From contig NZ_FRAP01000030.1 of NCBI RefSeq assembly GCF_900142365.1, positions 1 to 57,748 on the forward strand: DNA of 57,748 nt, written 5' to 3'. The stretch is from Pseudonocardia thermophila (lineage in GTDB: Bacteria; Actinomycetota; Actinomycetes; Mycobacteriales; Pseudonocardiaceae). The position numbers were made by a program, and so were the translations under genes. Below are positions 1 to 8,566 of the stretch, in pieces; position 1 is the first letter of the stretch; each line of letters opens with the position of its first letter. The notes beneath the pieces are model-generated. The model did not search any database. It was not told the origin of the DNA and saw only the letters and a list, made by a program, of their open reading frames with translations.

Positions 1-90
1 CCTCAGACACACCCACCTCGCCCGGAGGCCCTCCCCTCGTTCAAGCCGACACGCCGTCGAGCACTGACAACAACGTCCTGAGTCACTACA
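1..90. mobile_element. Terminal fragment of an insertion sequence (IS481-like)
   Basis: The open SDR frame on the minus strand loses SDR-like sequence at about position 91 and then runs through unrelated codons. On the minus strand the foreign DNA begins TGTAGTGACTCAGGACG, and the adjoining host sequence is CCTAGG (91-96). IS481-family elements typically start with TGT and favour NCTAGN targets, so this fits the outer end of such an element. Only about 90 bases are present and no transposase is visible, so the family call is tentative. A repeated IS copy would also explain why the contig stops here. Confidence 0.45.
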
Positions 91-632
91 CCTAGGACGT
101 TCGCCATGAGGACGGTCAGGTGGTTCAGCCCGGACTTCGACAGGTGGTAGGGGATCGCCGTGTTGTTCTCGGTGGCGCGGATCCCCGCGGCGCTCGTGAT
201 GTTGACGACGGCCCCGCCGCCGTGGGCGCGCAGGTGCGGTTCCGCTGCGCGGATGAGGCGCCACGGACCGATCAGGTTGACCCCGAGCACGAGTTCCCAC
301 AGGTCGTCGGTGAGCTCGCTCAGGTGCGGATGGGGCAGGCGCGGGCTGATTCCGGCGTTGTTCACCACGACGTCGAGGCGTCCCCAGCGGTCGAGCGCGG
401 CCGACACGAGTGCGTCCGCGGCACCGGCGTCGGCGAGATCGGCCTGGACGTACACGGCGTCCGACAGCTCGCCCGCGACCCGCTCGCCGGCGCGCGCCGA
501 ACGGGCCGAGTTCACGACGACACCGGCGCCCTCGGCCGCGAACCTGCGGGCGATGGCCTCGCCCATCCCGCTGGAGGAGCCGGTGACGATCGCGACCTTG
601 CCCGTGAGCCGGCCGGTACCCACCGCGCTCAT
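91..632 (-). pseudogene. Short-chain dehydrogenase/reductase, 3' end lost
   Basis: NAD(P)-dependent oxidoreductase of the classical SDR family, probably oxidising an alcohol in the surrounding catabolic pathway. The Rossmann nucleotide motif TGSSSGMG lies near residue 18, followed by NNAG, the Ser region (ITSAAG) and the catalytic YHLSK motif. After about 180 residues (ending MANVLG) the expected continuation (VNAIAPG-type segment and C-terminal substrate loop) is replaced by IS-derived codons, so the enzyme is truncated. The ATG at 630-632 overlaps the stop of the upstream EthD gene (ATGA), so it was the last gene of the leftward operon starting at 3960. Confidence 0.8.
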
Positions 633-1327
633 CCGTCGAGCCTCCGCAGCAGGCCGATCGCGGAACTGCGGTGGTCGATGAAGGTCCGCTCGTCCGCCAG
701 GGCGGTCTCGGCCACCGCCGGGTGGCTGAAGATCTTCCGCATGCGCTCGGCGTCCACGTGGTCGGACGACACGAGCCCGTCGTAGGCGACGCGGCAGAGC
801 CCGGCGGTCTGCGCGATCGTGCGGCTCGCGTCCAGGTCGGCGTGCAGCTGGCGGTAGCCCGTGCGCGTCTTCCGCCGGGGTGCCTCCTTGGCCATCCGTC
901 CGTGCGTGTTCAGCCAGTAGTCGCTGAACTGCTCGTGGCTCATCGTCGGCCTCCGGCGCAGCGCGAAGCTGATCTGCAGCGGGCCGTCGCCGTCGATGAC
1001 GGTGTGCTCAACGCCGTGCACGGCCGCGCAGCGGCCCGGATCGATCTGATCGCCGAGTCGTGCCGCGACGTCGGCGACCACGCCGGCCAGCTCGGCGAGC
1101 GGGGGTGGGTCGGGCAGGTGCAGCGAGAGCAGCGCGTCGACCCGGGCCGGTACCGCCGCGCCGTGGGCGGTCCCGACGAAGGGGTCGGGCTCGACGGCGA
1201 TCGCGGCGGTCGCGGTCCAGCCCGCCGCTCGCAGGGTCTCCGTCTCCGCTCGCAGCGCCGTCTCCAGCGCGGTCGCCGTGGTCTCCGGCTTCCTCGCCAG
1301 CACGATCGACAGCATGGGATCGCTCAT
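629..1327 (-). CDS. EthD-domain protein
   Basis: Predicted 232 aa. The C-terminal half carries the EthD/ferredoxin-like signature: 'RRPTMSHEQFSDYWLNTHG' followed by 'YRQLHAD'. EthD proteins are small dimeric alpha+beta barrels found beside oxygenases and catabolic enzymes; their chemistry is usually unproven. The N-terminal half looks like a second, weaker copy of the fold (SIVLARKPETT...). I chose ATG 1327 because AGGAGG lies about 10 bases upstream; a longer in-frame start at 1390 would overlap the nitroreductase end. The stop overlaps the next SDR start. No substrate can be named. Confidence 0.72.
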   Translation of the reverse strand: MSDPMLSIVLARKPETTATALETALRAETETLRAAGWTATAAIAVEPDPFVGTAHGAAVPARVDALLSLHLPDPPPLAELAGVVADVAARLGDQIDPGRCAAVHGVEHTVIDGDGPLQISFALRRRPTMSHEQFSDYWLNTHGRMAKEAPRRKTRTGYRQLHADLDASRTIAQTAGLCRVAYDGLVSSDHVDAERMRKIFSHPAVAETALADERTFIDHRSSAIGLLRRLDG

Positions 1328-1379
1328 CGGCGCTGTGCCTCCTGGGGTCTGGGGGTGGGATCCGGCCCGATGGGGCGAT

Positions 1380-2027
1380 TCACCAGGCATTCCAGTGGAC
1401 GACGTCCTCGAGCGGCCGGCGCCGGGCGGACGTGAAGTCGGTCCCGAGGGTGTGGGCGACCGGCAGCAGCGCGACCTGGGTGCAGCGCTCGTACGGGATG
1501 CCCAGGAGGCCGGCGACGCGTTCCTCCTCGGTCAAGTGCATGGTCGTGATGCACGATCCGAGCCCGCGACTGCGCAGTGCCAGCATGAAGCTCCACACGG
1601 CGGGGAGGATCGACGCCCACCACCCGGCCTGCCGGAACACGGTCGAGTCGTCGATCCGGGTCCACTGGCACGGGATGACCAGGACTGGAACCCGGGCCAG
1701 GTTGGTGGCGAGGTAGCGGGCAGAGCCGTGGATCCGCCGCTGCTCCGCGTCCATCGACGTGACCACCTCCGGTGGGTACACCGCGTCGAACGCCTCTTGG
1801 TAGACCTCGGCGAGGGCGTTCTTCTTCCCCTGGTCGGTGACGACCACCCAGTGCCAGCGCTGGTTGTTCATCCCGGACGGCGCCTGCAGCGCGAGGCGCA
1901 GGCACTCCTCGACCACCGTCCGCTCGACCGGGCGGTCCAGGTCCAGCCGGCGCCGTACGGCCCGAGTGGTGGTGAGCAGCTCGTCCGTCGCGCGTTCGGG
2001 ACGCACCCGGCCGCCCGGCGCGGTCAT
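1380..2027 (-). CDS. Nitroreductase-family FMN oxidoreductase
   Basis: Predicted 215 aa, the usual length for a single-domain nitroreductase. Family features include the N-terminal TTRAVRRRLD FMN-phosphate loop, APSGMNNQRWHWVVV (substrate/FMN pocket), a central WWASILPAVWSFMLALRSRGLGSC helix region and the LLGIPYE motif. Such enzymes use FMN with NAD(P)H to reduce nitro groups, quinones or enones; in a catabolic operon an enone or dehydrogenation role is possible. The ATG (2025-2027) overlaps the upstream SDR stop, so it is translationally coupled. A much longer open frame upstream is only a shadow of that SDR. Confidence 0.85.
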   Translation of the reverse strand: MTAPGGRVRPERATDELLTTTRAVRRRLDLDRPVERTVVEECLRLALQAPSGMNNQRWHWVVVTDQGKKNALAEVYQEAFDAVYPPEVVTSMDAEQRRIHGSARYLATNLARVPVLVIPCQWTRIDDSTVFRQAGWWASILPAVWSFMLALRSRGLGSCITTMHLTEEERVAGLLGIPYERCTQVALLPVAHTLGTDFTSARRRPLEDVVHWNAW

Positions 2028-2767
2028 CGCAGGCCCCGCACGGACATCCCTCCGTCCACGGTGATCGTCGTGCCGGTCACGTAGCTCGCGTCGTCGTCGA
2101 GCAGGAAGCTGATCGCGCCCGCGATCTCCTCGGGCCGACCGACCCGGCGCATCGGGAGATGGGTCTGCACGAGCGCCCGCAGATCGGGGTCGTCGGTGTA
2201 GCGGACGGTGCGGTTCGTCCGGATGATGCCGGGCGCGACCGCGTTGACCCGCAGCGATGGCGCGTACTGCGCGGCGAGCTCGCGGGTCAGGCCGAGCACG
2301 CCGGCCTTGCCCGCCGAGTACCAGTCCGAGCCGGAGGCGGCGAAGGCGGCCAGCGACGCGACGTTCACGATCGCTCCGGTCCGCTCGGCGAGCACCGGGG
2401 CGACGACACGGCACAGGGCGCCGGTGAGGACGAGGGTGCCGTGGATGCCCTCGGCGAAGGACTCCCGGCCGTCGGTGGGGCCGAGGCTCGCGTTGTTGAC
2501 CCAGTAGCGGATGTCGGATCGCCCCTCCAGGAGCGCGTGAGCCGCCGCCGTGGCGGCATCGAGATCGCCGAGATCGACGACGCGGGTCTCGACCGGGTGG
2601 CCGTCGGCCCGCAGCGAGCCGGCGGCGCGCTCGACCACGTCCGCGTCCCGGTCGACCAGAACGACTGCCAGCCCTTCGGCGGCGAGCCGCCGTGCGGCTG
2701 CGAGACCGATGCCGCGTGCCGCGCCCGTGACGACGGCACCGCCGGACTTACCGCCCTCCGGCTTCAC
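2024..2767 (-). CDS. Short-chain dehydrogenase/reductase
   Basis: 247 aa classical SDR. TGAARGIG near residue 15 binds the nucleotide; VDRDAD after beta-2 suggests NAD(H) preference. NNAS replaces the usual NNAG. The active site has NVASLAAF and YSAGK, and the C-terminus VTGTTITVDGG is typical of 3-oxoacyl-ACP-reductase-like SDRs. It starts at GTG 2767, overlapping the amidohydrolase stop (GTGA), and is second in the leftward operon. It probably oxidises a hydroxyl group on a pathway intermediate. Confidence 0.9.
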   Translation of the reverse strand: MKPEGGKSGGAVVTGAARGIGLAAARRLAAEGLAVVLVDRDADVVERAAGSLRADGHPVETRVVDLGDLDAATAAAHALLEGRSDIRYWVNNASLGPTDGRESFAEGIHGTLVLTGALCRVVAPVLAERTGAIVNVASLAAFAASGSDWYSAGKAGVLGLTRELAAQYAPSLRVNAVAPGIIRTNRTVRYTDDPDLRALVQTHLPMRRVGRPEEIAGAISFLLDDDASYVTGTTITVDGGMSVRGLR

Positions 2768-3960
2768 CGGGTGGTGGCCAGGCCGAGGAGCCCGGCGAGG
2801 TTGTCCCGCAGGATCAACCGGACGTCGGACTCGGGCAGGCCCTCGAGGAGGTCGAGGAAGTCCCGAGGTTCGGTGACGCCCTCGGGGTGCGGGTAGTCCG
2901 AGCCGAGTAGGACGTGGTCAGCGCCCATGATCTCGACGATCCGCTTGACGTCGTCCTCCGGGTACGGGGTGAGGTAGACGTGCTCGCGGAAGACCTCGCT
3001 CGGCTCGGCGTCCAGGCGCCCGAACGGCCAGACCCCGTTGCGGCCCATCATCGCCGACTTGTCCATGAGCTTGAGCAGTGGCGGCACCCAGGACGTGCCG
3101 TGTTCCACGCTGAGGACCTTGATCCCCGGGAACCGGCCGAACAAGTTGTGCAGCACGAGCGCGGCGAGGGTGTCGCTGATCGGCCGCTCGCCGTTGCAGA
3201 GCAGATGCTGCAGCGGCGAGAACCGGCTGTGGCTGCGGTCCGGGTCCTCGCCCCAGTGCGCCGCGTAGAGCTTCGCGAACACGTTGTCGCCGATGTGGAA
3301 GACCGGGTGGATGCCGATCTCCTGGACGCGGGCCCACAACGGGTCGAACGTCGGGTCGGCGGGGGAGAGGTCCCCGACCGGTCCGGTCTTGACGTAGAAG
3401 AACTTCGCGCCGAGGGATGCGACGCGCTCCAGCTCCTCGATCGCCCAGTCGAGGTCGAGCAGGGTCAGCAGCGGCACGCCGAAGATCCGGCCGTCCGCTC
3501 CGTACCCCCATTCCTCCTCGAGCCAGCGGTTGAAGGCTCGGTAGTTGGCGGTGACGACCCGCGGGGTCTCGGCGAAGTCGCCCTCGATCAGCACCGCCAT
3601 GCTCGGGATGAAGAGGGCGGCCTCCATGTTCTGGCGATCCATCAGGGCCAGCCGTTCCGTGCGGTGCATGAAGGCGGGCTCGTTGAACGCCGAGATGGGC
3701 TCCACCCCGTTGCCGGAGTAGTCCGCCTTACCGGCGAACAACCCCGCGATGGCGCCCGGCGGGAGGATCCGATCGGCGGGGTTGTGCTCGATGAACCCGA
3801 GGTAGCGGCCGTTGAGGCCCCACCGGCGGACTCCCGTGCCGGGCACCTCCTCGAGCCGGAGCGCGAGATCGCGGTCCTGGGGATCGATGTGCCGGGTGAA
3901 GCAGTCGTCCTGCTCGTAGTAGTGGTTGTCCGCGTCGATCATGGGATAGTCGATCTTCAC
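2764..3960 (-). CDS. Amidohydrolase-2 family hydrolase/decarboxylase
   Basis: 398 aa TIM-barrel metal-dependent hydrolase of the Amidohydro_2 (COG2159) type. The N-terminal metal motif is IDADNHYYE. Later motifs are HIGDN, SVEHGTSW and LLGSDYPHPEG, the last holding the conserved catalytic Asp. Relatives cleave C-C bonds, decarboxylate or hydrolyse cyclic substrates; actinobacterial members often sit with P450, SDR and CoA-ligase genes. I chose GTG 3960 because GGAGGA lies 4-9 bases upstream and the protein motif begins right there; the frame extends to 4119 but reads through the operator. It is the first gene of the leftward operon driven from about 4.14 kb. Confidence 0.87.
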   Translation of the reverse strand: MKIDYPMIDADNHYYEQDDCFTRHIDPQDRDLALRLEEVPGTGVRRWGLNGRYLGFIEHNPADRILPPGAIAGLFAGKADYSGNGVEPISAFNEPAFMHRTERLALMDRQNMEAALFIPSMAVLIEGDFAETPRVVTANYRAFNRWLEEEWGYGADGRIFGVPLLTLLDLDWAIEELERVASLGAKFFYVKTGPVGDLSPADPTFDPLWARVQEIGIHPVFHIGDNVFAKLYAAHWGEDPDRSHSRFSPLQHLLCNGERPISDTLAALVLHNLFGRFPGIKVLSVEHGTSWVPPLLKLMDKSAMMGRNGVWPFGRLDAEPSEVFREHVYLTPYPEDDVKRIVEIMGADHVLLGSDYPHPEGVTEPRDFLDLLEGLPESDVRLILRDNLAGLLGLATTR

Positions 3961-4099
3961 CGATCCTCCTCGGACGTCGCCGTCCCCCGGTCGCCGCGGA
4001 GCCGACCGGCGGTGCGGAGACGGGCGCGCAGGTCTGCTGCGCGGACGGGGTGCGGGGCAGCGGGGACGAGCGATCGGCGCTCGGCGCCGCACAGGTCGA

Positions 4100-4165
4100 T
4101 GTTCCGATATTCGGAACATGTGTTCAGAATGTGGTCGATGGTAATCGGCCGTGGAGGGCTGTCAA
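4100..4165 (-). promoter_or_regulatory. Promoter with double GGAACA palindrome upstream of the amidohydrolase operon
   Basis: On the minus strand TTGACA (4165-4160), a 16-base spacer and TACCAT (4143-4138) form a good sigma-70-type promoter. Just downstream lie GAACATGTGTTC (4114-4125) and a second overlapping palindrome TGTTCCGATATTCGGAACA (4100-4118). The same element recurs at 5111-5128 and 9791-9828, each time just 3' of a promoter, which suggests repression by one shared regulator. Confidence 0.55.
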
Positions 4166-4173
4166 GCGGCCCG

Positions 4174-4578
4174 TCAGATGCGGGCGGTCGCCGTTCCCGA
4201 CAGGACCGTGGCGCCGTCCTGGTTCCTCGCCTCGACCGCGAGGTGGGCGACGCCGTCGGTGACGGACTCCACCGTCACCGTGGCGGTGAGGGTGTCGCCG
4301 GGCCACACCTGCGCGGTGAACCGCGCGCCGTAGGTGAGCAGCCGATCCTCGCCGACCCAGTCCGTCACCGCCCGTCCGACGAGGCCCATGGTCAACATGC
4401 CGTGGGCGAAGACGGTCGGGTACCCGGCCGCCTCGCGGGCGTAGACCTCGTCGGTGTGCAGGGGGTTGAAGTCACCCGACGCCCCGGCGTACTGGACGAT
4501 CTGCGTCCGGGCCAGGTTCTCCACCACGACCGTCGTCCGGCTCTGGCCGATCTCGATCGGTGTCGACGTGGTCGTCAT
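4174..4578 (-). CDS. MaoC-like (R)-specific enoyl-CoA hydratase
   Basis: 134 aa single-hotdog protein carrying the hydratase-2 motif: YAGASGDFNPLHTDEVYAR followed by GYPTVFAHGMLTMGL. Asp and His of that motif are the catalytic pair. Family members hydrate trans-2-enoyl-CoA to (3R)-hydroxyacyl-CoA. It starts at ATG 4578, overlapping the stop of the upstream hotdog gene (ATGA); such pairs form heteromeric double-hotdog hydratases in actinobacterial steroid and fatty-acid catabolism. Length and motif are complete. Confidence 0.85.
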   Translation of the reverse strand: MTTTSTPIEIGQSRTTVVVENLARTQIVQYAGASGDFNPLHTDEVYAREAAGYPTVFAHGMLTMGLVGRAVTDWVGEDRLLTYGARFTAQVWPGDTLTATVTVESVTDGVAHLAVEARNQDGATVLSGTATARI

Positions 4579-5027
4579 GCTCCGTGCTCCTTCGGCTCTC
4601 GGTGGACCGCGACCCCGCGCACCGTCACCACCAGCTCGCCGTGCTGGTCGCGGAACTCCGTGATGTGCTCGCTGAACGTCAAGGTCCCTGAGCGGCCCTG
4701 CTTCACCCATGTGTCGCCGTCCCGCTCGGTGGCGGACAGGACGTCTCCGACGCGCACCGGCCGGTGGTAGGTGAAGTGCTGCTCGGCGTGCAGCCCGCCG
4801 CTGCCGGCCGGTGGGGTGCCGGGTTCCTTCGCCGAGCCCCACCACGGGGTCCGCCTGTTCAGGCGCAGCTTCCAGTCGGGGTCGAAGTGGGCCGCCGCCT
4901 GGACGAAGGTCGGCGGGGCGTACTCGATCTCGGCGAGATCGAGACCGTCCTCGGGGTCGGGGTAGCCGACGGCGCGCCGGAACATCAGCACGTGGCCGGC
5001 CTCGATCGGGAACTTCTCGACGGGCAT
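4575..5027 (-). CDS. FAS1-like dehydratase / MaoC N-terminal-type hotdog protein
   Basis: 150 aa hotdog-fold protein. Features such as YAPPTFVQAAAHFDPDWKL, GGLHAEQHFTYHRPVRVGD and LTFSEHITEFRDQ match the N-terminal, non-catalytic half of two-domain MaoC dehydratases. It probably pairs with the catalytic MaoC protein encoded next (4-base overlap). ATG 5027 follows GGAGGAGCTC, a good ribosome site. Transcribed leftward from the operator-bearing promoter at about 5.13 kb. A much longer frame reaching 5306 has no family support. Confidence 0.82.
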   Translation of the reverse strand: MPVEKFPIEAGHVLMFRRAVGYPDPEDGLDLAEIEYAPPTFVQAAAHFDPDWKLRLNRRTPWWGSAKEPGTPPAGSGGLHAEQHFTYHRPVRVGDVLSATERDGDTWVKQGRSGTLTFSEHITEFRDQHGELVVTVRGVAVHREPKEHGA

Positions 5028-5110
5028 GAGCTCCTCCTGCCGCGCGTCTCCTCGGGGGGGGTCCGGTTCCGGCCCGGCTTGACGCCCACCGCAGCGCGGC
5101 GACATCATCG

Positions 5111-5158
5111 ACGGAACATCTGTTCCGTAAGATTGAACGCAGTGCCGAGGTGCGTCAA
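5111..5158 (-). promoter_or_regulatory. Promoter and perfect ACGGAACA-TC-TGTTCCGT operator
   Basis: The 8-base arms ACGGAACA (5111-5118) and TGTTCCGT (5121-5128) form a perfect palindrome with a 2-base spacer. On the minus strand TTGACG (5158-5153), 17 bases and CAATCT (5135-5130) form a plausible promoter, so the operator covers the transcription start of the hydratase pair. The site also lies 57 bases upstream of the rightward CoA-transferase and may control both directions. Confidence 0.55.
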
Positions 5159-5184
5159 GCTCGGCGGTGCGCGGGGAGGTGTAC

Positions 5185-6378
5185 GTGCCGATGCCGGGAA
5201 CCGGTGGGGGACCGCTCACAGGTGTCACGGTCGTCTCGCTCGAACAGGCCATCGCGGCGCCGCTGTGCACCCGCCACCTCGCCGACCTGGGGGCTCGGGT
5301 GATCAAGATCGAGAGCCCGGCTGGCGGCGACGCGACCCGCCACTACGACGACGTCGTGCACGGCATGGCCGCGCACTTCGTGTGGCTCAACCACGGCAAG
5401 GAGTCGGCGGCGCTGGACCTGACCGCCGAGGCAGACCGCGAGGTCTTCGGTCGGCTCATCGCCAATGCGGACGTCGTCGTGAGCAACCTGGCGCCCGGGG
5501 CGCTCGGCAGGCTCGGGTTCGCCCCCGACGACCTGGTGGCCCGGCATCCGCGGCTGATCGTCGTCGACATCTCCGGGTACGGCCGCGGCGGCCCGTACGA
5601 CCACAAACGGGCCTACGACCTGCTCATCCAGGCGGAGAGCGGCTCCTGCTCGATCACCGGCACCCCGGACGCCCCGGCGAAGCCGGGGATCCCGATCGCG
5701 GACGTCGGGACTGCGCTCTACGCCTACTCATCGGTCCTCGCCGCGCTGTACGACCGGGAACGCACCGGCCGCGGCGCGGTGATCCCGATCGCCATGCTCG
5801 ACGTCATGGGCGAGCTGATGGGCTTCGCGCTGAACACCGTGATCCACAGTGGTCGGGAACCGGTACCGGTCGGGCTCGGGTCGCCGATGGTAGCCCCCTA
5901 CGGGGCCTACCCCACCCGGGACGGCCAGACCGTGGTCCTCGGCACCACGAGCGACCGGGAGTGGCGGCGGCTGGCCACCGACCTCATCGGGCGCCCGGAC
6001 CTGGCCGCCGACGAGCGGTACGCACGCAACATCGACCGCTGCGCCCGGCGGGCCGAGCTGGACGCCGTCCTCGCTGATTGGTGCAAGCGCCACGACCTCG
6101 ACGACATCCGCGCGCGGGCCGACGCGGCGGGGATCGGCAACGCCCGGCTCAACGGGGTGCGGGCGCTCGCGGAGCACCCGCAGCTGGCCGCTCGCGGCCG
6201 CTGGCGCGAGGTGGGCACCCCGGCGGGCCCGGTGCCCGCGCTGGTGCCGCCCGCCCTCGCCAGGGGGTGGCCGGTGGTCTCCGGTCGGGTCCCCGCGCTC
6301 GGTGCCGACACCGACGCGATCCGTGCGGAGGTCGGCTGCGCACCGGCCGCCACGGCCACGCCGGGACAGCCGGCGTGA
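5185..6378 (+). CDS. CaiB/BaiF family III CoA-transferase
   Basis: About 397 aa enzyme that moves CoA from an acyl-CoA to a free carboxylic acid. Motifs: LGARVIKIESPAGGDATR near the N-terminus, LNHGKES, the nucleophile region RAYDLLIQAESG with the conserved Asp, and a C-terminal domain (EWRRLATDLIGRP). The start is probably GTG 5185 or ATG 5191, because GGGGAGG lies at 5173-5179; an earlier GTG (5167) precedes that ribosome site. Its stop overlaps the hydratase start (GTGA). It probably activates the pathway acid for beta-oxidation. Confidence 0.88.
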   Translation: MPMPGTGGGPLTGVTVVSLEQAIAAPLCTRHLADLGARVIKIESPAGGDATRHYDDVVHGMAAHFVWLNHGKESAALDLTAEADREVFGRLIANADVVVSNLAPGALGRLGFAPDDLVARHPRLIVVDISGYGRGGPYDHKRAYDLLIQAESGSCSITGTPDAPAKPGIPIADVGTALYAYSSVLAALYDRERTGRGAVIPIAMLDVMGELMGFALNTVIHSGREPVPVGLGSPMVAPYGAYPTRDGQTVVLGTTSDREWRRLATDLIGRPDLAADERYARNIDRCARRAELDAVLADWCKRHDLDDIRARADAAGIGNARLNGVRALAEHPQLAARGRWREVGTPAGPVPALVPPALARGWPVVSGRVPALGADTDAIRAEVGCAPAATATPGQPA

Positions 6379-7172
6379 CGGGCGAAGCGATCCGGCAGGA
6401 GGCCCCGGCGATCCGGCGGGAGCACCACGGCGCGGTGCGCGTGCTGCTGCTCGACCGACCCGATCGGCGCAACGCCCTCGACATGCAGATGCGGCACGAG
6501 CTGGTCGATCGGCTGGCGGAGGCCGAGGCCGATCCCGAGGTGCGCGTCGTGGTGCTCGCCGGTGCTGGCGGCACGTTCTGCGCGGGCGGCGATCTGTCGA
6601 CGATGCGTCGGCAGCCGGTCGCGGAGAGCCGCCCGCGGCTGGAGGCCGCCCAGCGGGTCGCGCGGGCCCTGTTCGATCTGCGTCTGCCCGTCGTCGCGGC
6701 CGTGGAGGGGCACGCGATCGGAGCGGGGCTGGGCATCGCGGCCGCGTGCGACCAGGTCGTCGCCGCTGCCGACGCCCGCTTCGCGGCGTCGTTCCTGGGT
6801 GTCGGCCTCGCCGCCGACCTGGGCATCAGCTGGACGCTGCCGCGCCGGATCGGGCTCGCCCGGGCCCGGACCATGCTGATGACCGGGCGGTCGCTGACGG
6901 GCGAGCAGGCGGCCGAATGGGGGCTCGCCGACCACCTGGTCGGCCCCGGGCGGGCGCTGGAGGAGGCGATCGCGCTCGCGGCGCGGCTGGCAGCGGGCCC
7001 GCCGCTCGCGATCGCCGCGGTGAAGCGGCTGCTCAACCACCCTGCCGACACAGCGGACACCGCGCTCGCCGCGGAGTTGGCGGAGCAGGGAGCGTTGTTC
7101 GACACCGCGGACTTCGCGGAGGGCCTCGCGGCTGTGCGGGAGAAGCGGAGGCCTTGCTTCACCGGGCGGTGA
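6375..7172 (+). CDS. Enoyl-CoA hydratase/isomerase (crotonase family)
   Basis: 265 aa. Crotonase fold with the oxyanion-hole segments GAGGTFCAGGDLSTM (around residue 60) and EGHAIGAGLGIAAACD (around 110). The usual second catalytic Glu position falls in the FLGVGLAADLGISW segment, where Asp/Gly are seen, so isomerase or hydrolase activity is possible instead of simple hydration. The start is GTG 6375, overlapping the CoA-transferase stop by four bases, so both act in one rightward unit. Confidence 0.9.
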   Translation: MTGEAIRQEAPAIRREHHGAVRVLLLDRPDRRNALDMQMRHELVDRLAEAEADPEVRVVVLAGAGGTFCAGGDLSTMRRQPVAESRPRLEAAQRVARALFDLRLPVVAAVEGHAIGAGLGIAAACDQVVAAADARFAASFLGVGLAADLGISWTLPRRIGLARARTMLMTGRSLTGEQAAEWGLADHLVGPGRALEEAIALAARLAAGPPLAIAAVKRLLNHPADTADTALAAELAEQGALFDTADFAEGLAAVREKRRPCFTGR

Positions 7173-7396
7173 CGCAGCGTCGCGGACACGCGCGGAGGGT
7201 GGTGACGTCGGGCCCGGACGGCCCGCGGTTAAGCTCAGGGCAGTTGACAACCACGCGATCTCCCCGGAACCGTGCAGCGGCTGTGCGGACGACGGGCCGG
7301 CGGCGTCCCGGCGCACGCGACGAGGTCACCGGTGGTGTGGTCAGCGGGATGGTTCTCGCCACGGGCTGCAAGTGGCGACGTCGGAAGGGCGCAAGG

Positions 7397-8248
7397 ATGG
7401 CCGAGTCAACGAGGGGGAGCTCCGCGCCGCGCCGAACGACCAGGGCAGCGGGCGGCTCCGGCGAGGAAGCGCTCGACGGCGGCGGGGGCCCGATCGAGAA
7501 GGCGTTCCAGCTGCTCGATGTGCTCGTCGACGCCCCGAGCGGCGGCACCGGCGTCCGGGAGATCTCGCGCCGGCTGTCCCTGCCGGTGTCCTCGGTGCAC
7601 CGGCTGCTCGGCACCCTGCTGAACGCGGATCTGGTGAGCCGTGACGAGGAGACCCGCCGCTACTCCGTCGGTCCCGAGGCCTACCGGCTCGCGGCCCGCA
7701 TCACGCGGGGGATGCGCCTGTCGGAGTTCGCGCTGCCCGCGCTGCGCCGGCTCACGGCCGAGTTCAATGAGACCGCTCTGCTCGGCGTCTACCTTCCGCA
7801 GCAGGGCAAGATGATGTTCACCGACCGGGTGGACGGCACGCACTTCCTGCAGTACCGCATCGCGCTGCTCGAGCCGCTCTCCCTCGTCTGGGGTGCGTCC
7901 GGGAAGGCGATCCTGGCGTTCCTGCCGCCCGAGGTCGTCGACGAGATCCTCAAGAACGAGGGCCCCTCTCCGGCCACCGGCGCCCGGCCCCCGCGGCGCA
8001 GCGAACTGCTCGCCGAGCTGGATCAGATCCGCAGTCAGGGATACGTGATCTCGCACGGAGAGAAGATCCCCAACGCCCGCGGCGTCGCCGCGCCGGTGTT
8101 CGGTGCGTCGGGTGTCGTGGGCTGCCTGTGCGTGACCTCTCCGGTGGACCGGCTCCCCGACGACACGGTCCAGAAGCTCTCCGCGCGGGTCGCCGAGGAG
8201 GCGACCCAGGTGAGCGAGCTCTATGGCGGGCTGACCAGCCGATCCTGA
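7397..8248 (+). CDS. IclR-family transcriptional regulator
   Basis: 283 aa. A disordered N-terminus is followed by an N-terminal winged helix (residues about 32-95, FQLLDVLVDAP...VREISRRLSLPVSSVHRLLGTL) and the IclR effector domain (LGVYLPQQGKMMF, LVWGASGKAILAF, GYVISHGEKIPNARGVAAPVFG). ATG 7397 is preceded by a purine-rich GGAAGGGCGCAAGG. IclR proteins bind short palindromes and sense aromatic or acyl metabolites. It is the only regulator in the catabolic island, so it is the best candidate for the GAACA-N2-TGTTC sites; no copy of that palindrome was seen before its own start. Confidence 0.9.
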   Translation: MAESTRGSSAPRRTTRAAGGSGEEALDGGGGPIEKAFQLLDVLVDAPSGGTGVREISRRLSLPVSSVHRLLGTLLNADLVSRDEETRRYSVGPEAYRLAARITRGMRLSEFALPALRRLTAEFNETALLGVYLPQQGKMMFTDRVDGTHFLQYRIALLEPLSLVWGASGKAILAFLPPEVVDEILKNEGPSPATGARPPRRSELLAELDQIRSQGYVISHGEKIPNARGVAAPVFGASGVVGCLCVTSPVDRLPDDTVQKLSARVAEEATQVSELYGGLTSRS

Positions 8249-8394
8249 GGGTGGCGGGCGCCTGCCCGGCCCGGATCCCCGTCTCGCGCCCGTGCTTGTC
8301 TGCGGCTCCTCGACTGCAGGTCGTCGCGGGTGCGATCCCGTTGTGCGCCCTGGTCTGCGGCCATTCGCGGCTATTCCGAACGACGCATCGACTC

Positions 8395-8423
8395 TTGACG
8401 AGACAGGGTGACTCTTCTACGTT
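8395..8423 (+). promoter_or_regulatory. Candidate promoter upstream of the P450-like gene
   Basis: TTGACG (8395-8400), a 17-base spacer and TACGTT (8418-8423). The leader to the gene would be about 140 bases. A CGAAC-TCG-GTTCG palindrome (about 8540-8552) lies next to the start codon. The rest of the 318-base gap 8249-8566 shows nothing else clear. Confidence 0.35.
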
Positions 8424-8566
8424 CGCTGGCACCTGCGCTGCGCTGACCGTCCGATCCCGCGTCGATCGGCGTGGCGCCGGCCGCGGCCCCCGGCGGCCGC
8501 GGGTGCCGCCGGCCGTGCTCGCTCCGTCGGCGGTTCTCTCCGAACTCGGTTCGAGGTAGGTGGACG

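Noticed and set aside
2914..4770. 618-codon rightward open frame opposite the amidohydrolase and hydratases
   Set aside because: Runs antisense through three recognisable genes; composition is Asp/Val/Arg-rich with no motif, as expected from GC-rich third positions.
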